Below, one piece after another: positions 57,881 to 64,000 of a stretch of 64,000 bases of DNA. Below the pieces are notes generated by a model that was not told where the DNA came from, did no database searches, and worked only from the letters and a program-made list of their open reading frames with translations. Numbering within the stretch: the stretch's first letter is position 1; each line of letters opens with the position of its first letter. The stretch lies in the NCBI RefSeq assembly GCF_029931775.1, contig NC_079323.1, forward strand, positions 32,258,882 to 32,322,881, given 5' to 3'. Source of the stretch: Euleptes europaea (Eukaryota > Chordata > Lepidosauria > Squamata > Sphaerodactylidae). The translations under genes were made by a program, and so were the position numbers.

Positions 57881-58340
57881 ATATCAAACCTGCCTGAGGG
57901 AAAGTTTTCCTGAGACATGTACCATTTGAAAGCTACCATCCCACAACTCCTGGTTGATTGTTAATATTCACCCCAGTTTGTGTGTGTTTTTCTGAATAAA
58001 CATTTCTTGTTGACTTCTAACAAGCAAACCATCTTGTGCCTGTCCTTATTCCTCAGTTTTCTGTCCATGCCCAGGTGGGTTTATACCCAGGCCCAGATTC
58101 TAGCCTCTCAAATTATTTTATATTTCCTGCCAGGAGCCCTGGTGCAGTGAGGTAGGCAAGAAGTTATGCGATGGTGGGGAAAATCCTGTGGGGTGGTTGT
58201 GAGCTCCAGGAAATCTACCACAGTCCCATTTCTTATCCAACTCAATTAAACCAGAAGTAGTTTACAGTACAAAGTAACATATAACCTAGAATTATGTGAT
58301 TGCTTTTATGGCTGTTGCTCCTCTATTTCTGCTGTGTATT

Positions 58341-58431
58341 CAGGCACTGAGTAGACTTCATGCTGAATCAGATCATTCCTGAGGTGACCTCACCTAAAAT
58401 CTGATTCGGCATGAAGTCTACTCAGTGCCTG
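58341..58431. repeat. Palindrome with 33-bp arms
   Basis: Left arm 58341-58373 and right arm 58399-58431 are inverted copies, 32 of 33 bases matching, with a 25-base centre that itself holds tgaggtgacctca. Confidence 0.92.
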
Positions 58432-59385
58432 AGGTGATCTCATTCTGATTCGACACTTGCAAAATTCAAGCAGAAGATTATTTGGAAAGACTGGTGGAAA
58501 TACAATGAGCCATGGTCACTCCTTGGAACCACTGGATGGGAGACATTCTTCACAAGATTCACGCCAGTTCTGTGTAACTTGAGCTTTTATGATAATAGGG
58601 GAAGGTTGGTGGCTTTTTATATTTCCCACTTTTACTGCCTACATAGAATGCAGGGGCAACCCTGGGAACAATCATATGATCTTTCTTTCGCCTCTCTTTA
58701 TCATTGGCCCTTTGTCCTCAGTGCTACCTCCACCAATTTCCTTCAGGTCACTATTGCCTCCAGAATACTTCCCTCGGGTTTCCCTGTTCTTACCCTGCTA
58801 TTGATTTTTCTTTCAGCCATCTTAGTTCCAGGTCCTCTTCCCACATAAGCTTTCCAACCCTGAACTTCTCTGCTCATCCAGTAGCTCCGTGGCTTCTGTT
58901 ATTCTCCCCTGGTCATCTGCAAGCTTCCCTTGTCATTCTTGTCTGATGTTTTTCCCCAGTCAAATTGAACTTTAATTTCTTCATAGATGTGGCACTTTGT
59001 GTACTTTATATTGTGGACAGTTTTATTCTGAATCATTAGAACACTAATGAAATCCCAAAACATCAAAGCATGTTTTCCTGATTGTATCATTAAATGTGAA
59101 CTTTGGATATGCTACCCACCCCCCTGCCCACCCACTGCTGGGTATACTGGACTCCACAGATTAATTATTGGGGAATATGACCTTTTGTTAGCAATTTCAA
59201 ACTAAAGAGTGGAGAGAAGATGGATTCAAAACTCTGGGATAAGGATGGACAACATGTGAAATGGGATCAAAATCTAGACCTCTGGTCATCTTTCATGATC
59301 AGCTATTCCAGTCGTCATAAAGACCACCATGGTTGAGCAATGTCATATCTTTTTGCACTGAGTGAAATGCAATTCAGACTTCTTC
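58432..59385. other. Intergenic DNA, nothing recognised
   Basis: No host gene or known repeat recognised. Confidence 0.4.
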
Positions 59386-59387
59386 TT

Positions 59388-59620
59388 TAGCAATTTATTT
59401 ATTTACTTTGTTTATACCACACATTTCTTCCAGTGGGGACCCAAAGCATCTTACATTGGTCTCCTCCATTTTAACAACTCTGTGAGGTAGCTTAGGCTGA
59501 GATTTTGTGGCTGGCCCAAGGTCACACAGTGAGCTTCCATGACAAAGTGGGGGTTCATACCTGGATCTCCTAGATCCTAGCTCAACACTGTCACCACTAC
59601 ACTATGCTGGCTCTTAAAAT
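59388..59620 (-). mobile_element. tRNA-derived SINE (6960-7200 family)
   Basis: Reads tttatttatttactttgttt, then ccagtggggacccaaagc, then cactacactatgctggct at the head end. Confidence 0.8.
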
Positions 59621-61468
59621 GTGTTCCATGGCCATTGTCTATTTCCTATGGTCAGCTAACATCGTTCTTAATTGCCCTAATCAATAAAACCTAAATATTT
59701 TGGTGTAATATAAAAGTCTTGAAATTCACTGACTGAAGGTCAGTTAGAGCCCAACAGAGATGGGGGGAAAGGTATCCTTGCTGAGTCTTCTTAAGGGAGG
59801 CTGGGTGACTATTACTCTTAGGAAAAGGCTAATTCTTAAAGATGACTCCAGTGTTTTCCAGATGAACATCCACAGTGACAATACAGATTTTTTAAAAATA
59901 TGTGTTAGGCAGGCTGCAAACAGCCACCACATGATAGGCAAAACAGTCATGAGAACTGAAGGGAGAGGAGAGGGAAGAGCTGATGCTGTATTTTACACCC
60001 TCTTGTTACAGTTCTATTTCTGAACATTCAAGTAACAGCTGCATGAGAGATAGCTGTGGGCATGTTCTGCAATCACAAGGCCTAGATGGCAGAAGATCCT
60101 TTCTGATCATAGGACTCACAGCTGATGCTTTAAGGAAGACAACGGGCAACAATGGACTTTAAGCAAAAACAACATGAGTTGTCAGGATCTAAGGGGAGAA
60201 GACAGTTGGTCCACATATTAGTGATTACAGCAGGCCTTTAGAACCCATGCTGAAAACGGTTTCCAGGACACAGCTCAAAAGCCTGAATATATCCAACATG
60301 AACATAAGTAACTGGTAATCCATCTCTCCGTGTCCCAGTATTATCTTCTAAATCATTCAAGATTGATCTCAGATATATACATAGGGCTTGTCTGACCAGC
60401 CTGACAATTGGGTTGGGGCCCAAGAAGAACCTTGGGGGGAAACCATCTGTGAGACTGCTGGGAAGGAAGGTTACAGTAGTAAGGGGAAAATGGTACCTTT
60501 CCTTGCTGGGAAGCTCCCTTACACCAAGGGTTCCCTGGAAAATACCCTGGTAACCCACCACTACCACTCAGTACCTCCAGAGAACATCTAGACTGTCCTG
60601 CTGAGAAAGCCCTCTTCCAGCGCAGTACTAGAACAATAACAAAATAACTTATCACCAACCTGGTAGCACCCATGCAGCCTAGCACATGGGGAAGAGATTA
60701 AGAGAACTACCCCAGAGAAAATGATTGTACTAATTGAAGCAAAGAAAAAAAAAGTTTTAAAAAGGTTTATTGTAAAAAAGAGAAAACAGATTAGTGTGCC
60801 AAGATGCTTTCACACATAGGTTTTGCTCTGATTTGATGTCCAAACTGGAGTGGGGATTTTGGGGAGCATTCATACATCATCCTCTAATTGTTGGTTTTCC
60901 ATGTTTCCCCCCACTTTGCTGCAGCCTTTCTCAAATCTAGGTCACTTCCACATGGGTTGGGATTCTATTGGGAAGCAGTTTTTTCCTCTGCTTCTACACA
61001 AAATCATTTTGCTTCTGTTTCCTGTAACACTTCCCAAACCTACTTTGCTGTGATGTTTTGGGGAAAATCACAACAAAGTTGGGGGGGGGGAGCACTCATC
61101 TGAATCTTCCTTGCCTCAGTCTCCTGTGGCAGCAATTCCCCTGCCACCAAAGGGCATACTTTTTAAATCGGCAATTAAATACTGCTATATCATTGTAAAC
61201 ATTCTTCTTCCCAGTTCTCCAAAATCCCAGCTTTCATTGTTTTTAAGAAGTAACTCGCTAGCCCCTTTTGTTGTAAATGTAAGCGTTCTCTTTTATATCT
61301 CCACAGCAAAAGGGGGTAGATAATTATTTACACAAAACCTGGTAATTCAGAGAACCTGATAAGAGTGATATGACATTATAAAGGTGTAACAATATTCAAC
61401 TGCCTTTTTTTTTTTAAATGTAGAAAATGTCATAGGATCTTTTTGGAAAAAATTGCAGATCTTCTGGA
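59621..61468. other. Intergenic DNA, nothing recognised
   Basis: No recognisable gene, RNA or repeat. A G10-type run lies at about 61081-61091. Confidence 0.4.
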
Positions 61469-61836
61469 TAGGGTTGCCAGCCCTGGGTTGGGAAATACCT
61501 GGAGATTTTGGGGGTGGAGCTTGAGGAGGGCCGGGTTTGGAGAGGGGAGGGACTTCAACGCTATAGACTTCAATTGCCAAAGTGGTCATTTTCTCCAGGT
61601 GAACTGATCTCTATTGGCTGAAGATCAGTTGTAATAGCGGGAGATTTCCAGCTACTACCTAGAGGTTGGTAACCCTACTCCCGGACTTAATTGATATCCA
61701 AACTGAAGAGATCAGTACATCTGTAGAATATGGCTGTTTTGGAGGGTGAACTGGCATTATACACCATTGAAGTCCCTCTCCAAACTCTGCCCTCCCCAGA
61801 TTCCACACCCCCAAATCTCCCGGAGATGGCAACGCT
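61469..61836. mobile_element. Two adjacent hAT MITEs
   Basis: 61469-61678 is a near-complete minus copy (tagggttgccagccct to ggttggtaacccta). 61690-61836 is a second, diverged plus copy lacking its left tip (aattgatatccaaactga to agatggcaacgctg). Confidence 0.75.
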
Positions 61837-61857
61837 GTGCTATAGCATTATAACATG

Positions 61858-62055
61858 TATCTCTGTGTGTGTGTTAAGTGCTGTCAAGTCGCTTCCGACT
61901 CATGGCAACCCTATGAATGAAAGTCCTCCAATGTGTCCTATCCTTAACAGCCTTGCTCAGATCTTGCAAACTGAGGGCTGTGGCTTCCTTTATAGAGTCA
62001 ATCCATCTCTTGTTGGGTCTTCCTCTTTTCCTGCTGCCTTTAAATTTTCCATAAC
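61858..62055 (-). mobile_element. BovB/RTE-type LINE 3' end
   Basis: The minus strand matches the last 190 bp of 31040-31637: GT repeat, then agtgctgtcaagtcgcttcc, and the SRKRGRPN-type coding part near 62020. Confidence 0.8.
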
Positions 62056-62225
62056 ACGTATCTAGCCAAACTCAATTCCCAGTTTTCATTTTTTTATTTA
62101 TTTAAAAAGCAAGTCTTTAAGTATGCTGTCTGCTTTATATGGGACCTTCTACAGACGAAGCAGATGCCCTGGCACAAAGCCATACGAATCCCCTCCCGTT
62201 TACATCTAACATGATAGACAATTCA

Positions 62226-62362
62226 CAGTGGGTAGCCGTGTTAGTCTGTCTGCAGTAGTAGAAAAGCGCAAGAGTCCAGTAGCACCTTAAAGACTAACAA
62301 AAATGTTTTCTGGCAGGGTATGAGCTTTCGTGAGCCACAGCTCACTTCTTCAGATACAGCTA
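62226..62362 (+). mobile_element. Penelope-like 3' fragment, single arm
   Basis: gtagccgtgttagtctgtct, agagtccagtagcacctta, agctttcgtgagccacagc, cttcttcagatac: the cleanest single copy of the arm forming the foldbacks at 18312 and 33264. Confidence 0.7.
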
Positions 62363-62719
62363 GAATGTGAATCCATCTGTCTTTAAGTAGAGGAGAGTGA
62401 ATTCAGACAAGCATTAGTATGTAAATGTTAACAGTATGTAAATGTGAATAGCAGGCGTGATGGGATTAGGTGTGGTATGCAGAAGCGTCTGTGATGTTAA
62501 CTTAATTTTTTAATGGGACCATGGATATTATTTGATCTAATCCCATATTTACACTTTCTATTAATTTTATATTAGATGTTGATTTGTTAGATAGGATAAG
62601 AATATGTTAATTAAAATAGTATTGGGGTTAGCTCTGTTAGCAAAAGTTTATACAATTTATTTTAAGATAGAAGAGGATGGGGGGGGGGGGAGTCAACTTG
62701 CAAATAATGTAGTAATATT

Positions 62720-62976
62720 GGTTCTTGTAGGTTATCCGGGCTGTGTAACCGTGGTCTTGGTATTTTCTTTCCTGACGTTTCGCCAGCAGCTGTGGCAGGC
62801 ATCTTCAGAGATGCCTGCCACAGCTGCATCTTCAGAGATGCCTGCCACAGCTGCATCTTCAGAGATGCCTGCCACAGCTGCTGGTGAAACGTCAGGAAAG
62901 AAAATACCAAGACCACGGTTACACAGCCCGGATAACCTACAAGAACCAATGAACTCTGGCCGTGAAAGCCTTCGAC
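62720..62976. mobile_element. Foldback unit with internal 27-bp triplication, 17-bp target duplication
   Basis: Same family as 44312-44561: inverted halves from gttcttgtaggttatccggg to its mirror, ending ccttcgac. The centre holds a 27-bp unit starting at 62800, 62827 and 62854. AATAATGTAGTAATATT flanks the whole (62703-62719 and 62977-62993). Confidence 0.9.
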
Positions 62977-63128
62977 AATAATGTAGTAATATTATAGATT
63001 TTTAGCATTATTAGTTTTTGTTAATATTGGATACTATGATTTTATGTTGATATATTAAAATGAGAGAATAAAAAAAATATTTTTTTAAAAAAGAGTCTGT
63101 GATGTGCAGGGGAGAGATGGGCGTGGAG

Positions 63129-63274
63129 AAATCAGCATTGGTCATGAGCCGTGAATGCAAGGTCTTCAAGGTCATAAAGAAATCAGTACTGGTCATGAGC
63201 CGTGAATGCAAGATCTTTAAGGTCATAAAGAAATCAGCATTGGTCATGAGCCATGAATGCAAGGTCTTTACTCA
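63129..63274 (+). repeat. 51-bp tandem repeat, about 2.8 copies
   Basis: Units begin aaatcag at 63129, 63180 and 63231 and contain ggtcatgagccgtgaatgca. 51 is a multiple of three, so one frame repeats a 17-residue peptide (KSALVMSRECKVFKVIK), but no gene context supports translation. Confidence 0.92.
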
Positions 63275-63329
63275 GCCCAGGTAAATGCATTGTCTTTAGT
63301 TTGAATAGTAACTGTAATTCAGCCGTTTC

Positions 63330-63990
63330 TGATAGGCAAGGGAGCCAAAAGGGGGCAAGAGGGACCACTCCTCTTTCGGGGCCAATCGGCTGGCCTCTCC
63401 CACCCCTGCAATCCAAAGGGTGCACGCATCCCCGCCTCGCGCTCAATCAAACGGCGCTTTCGCGGTTCTGGCGCCACCTATTGGCCAAACGACGGCGGTG
63501 CGCCACATTTGTGTTTTTCCCTGAATGGTCTTTCTTCCCAGGCCGGAACTGGGTTGGTCCTCGCTCGGCCAATGGGGCGAGAAGGCCGCTTTGCACGCGT
63601 CACTCCTGCCGGGGAGGTCGGGGTGCCTCTGGGCGCGTGGGCAGCCGCGCTGGGGTGGCGCGTCTCGCGGCTCTGCGGGGAGCAGCCGGGGCATCAGGCG
63701 AGCGGACGCCCCCTGGCGGGGTTCGGCGGATGGAAGCGCAGGGCGCTGCGGGCGGGCTCCGGTCCCGGGCGTTGCCGCCTCGCGGCTTGGGGCTGGCCCC
63801 TCGCGGCTGCTGCTGGGCGCTGCCCACCGCCGTGCTGTGCTTCTACGGCTTCTTCGCCAACCTGCGTCCTTCGGAGCCCTTCCTGACCCCTTACCTGCTG
63901 GGCCCGGACAAGAACCTCACCGAGACGCAGGTAAGGCTGGGTCCTCCTCCCCCCCCCCCCGTTGTCTGACAGCACGTGGGAAAGAGGCTC
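63330..63990 (+). promoter_or_regulatory. CpG-rich promoter region of SLC19A2
   Basis: GC content and CG density rise sharply from about 63340 and stay high past exon 1. CCAAT-type motifs occur at about 63381 (gccaatcgg), 63480 (attggccaaac) and 63568 (gccaatgggg), with GC-box-like stretches between. No TATA box is evident, as expected for a housekeeping transporter. Confidence 0.7.
63730..63930 (+). CDS. SLC19A2: Thiamine transporter 1, first coding exon
   Basis: Residues 1-67 of the high-affinity plasma-membrane thiamine carrier of the SLC19 (reduced folate carrier) family. From residue 28 the sequence [20 protein letters not shown], then [18 protein letters not shown], aligns almost residue by residue with human SLC19A2 (WFLPTALLCAYGFFASLRP). 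Residues about 29-46 form the first membrane segment; Asn62 of KNLTE is the counterpart of a conserved glycosylation sequon. The first 27 residues are variable and Arg/Gly-rich, as in mammals. The start at 63730 matches human length; the frame is open upstream to 63253, but that part has no similarity. The donor is CAG|GTAAGG, phase 0. The remaining exons lie beyond the window. It is transcribed in the same direction as F5. Confidence 0.94.
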
Positions 63991-64000
63991 GCTTCGGGGG

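Noticed and set aside
57420-58100. Possible second solo LTR around a SINE (tgtgagaa start, aataaac motif, tctca end)
   Set aside because: No matching 5-bp flanks and no second copy to define the ends.
63253-63729. Longer SLC19A2 starting at the in-frame ATG at 63253
   Set aside because: The extra 159 codons have no similarity to SLC19A2 and cross the tandem repeat edge and promoter; the 63730 start matches the human N-terminal length.

Overview
The window is vertebrate nuclear DNA from a squamate reptile, most likely a lizard. Evidence: one host gene split into 25 short exons with GT-AG introns, and introns full of squamate-type repeats (Sauria-type SINEs, several tRNA-derived SINE families, a 5S-rRNA-derived SINE, BovB/RTE and CR1 LINE ends, many short hAT elements). 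A gecko-like lineage fits the repeat mix, but that is inference.

Host genes. Positions 6210-55959 (+) hold what appears to be the complete coding sequence of coagulation factor V (F5). All 25 coding exons can be placed, splice phases agree throughout, and the spliced reading frame is 1937 codons (human: 2224). Domain order is signal peptide, A1, A2, B, A3, C1, C2. The first coding exon of SLC19A2 (thiamine transporter 1), in a CpG-rich promoter region, lies at 63730-63930 (+). F5 followed by SLC19A2 on the same strand is also the mammalian arrangement. No other host gene was recognised; 1-6200 is upstream intergenic DNA with repeat fragments.

F5 biology visible in the sequence. Procofactor activation features are kept: thrombin-type sites at Arg767, Arg1193 and Arg1298 of the precursor, a basic patch before Arg1193, and an acidic tract before Arg1298. 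The B domain is only about 531 residues because the mammalian 9-residue tandem repeat block is absent. The segment just before the first thrombin site is duplicated, with Gln replacing the P1 Arg in the upstream copy. Counterparts of the three mammalian activated protein C sites (Arg306, Arg506, Arg679) are Ile, Lys and Arg-Pro. Intron 6 uses a GC donor. The two membrane-inserting tryptophans of the C2 domain are Phe-Ile here.

Repeat landscape. Intron 3 (10846-19634) carries most of the unusual DNA: a LINE fragment split by a SINE; a 1952-bp hAT-type element with exact 8-bp target duplications carrying about five tandem copies of a 220-bp unit; and a roughly 3-kb composite element holding a CpG-rich block and an uninterrupted 1104-base pyrimidine run. 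Elsewhere three inverted-repeat (foldback) units built from the same 3'-end-like sequences each have 13-17 bp target duplications, showing that each moved as a single hairpin unit. Intron 7 holds a broken Ty1/copia fossil, and intron 20 a solo LTR inside a 5S-derived SINE. Intergenic DNA between F5 and SLC19A2 holds SINEs, a 33-bp-arm palindrome, another foldback unit and a 51-bp tandem repeat just before the SLC19A2 CpG island.
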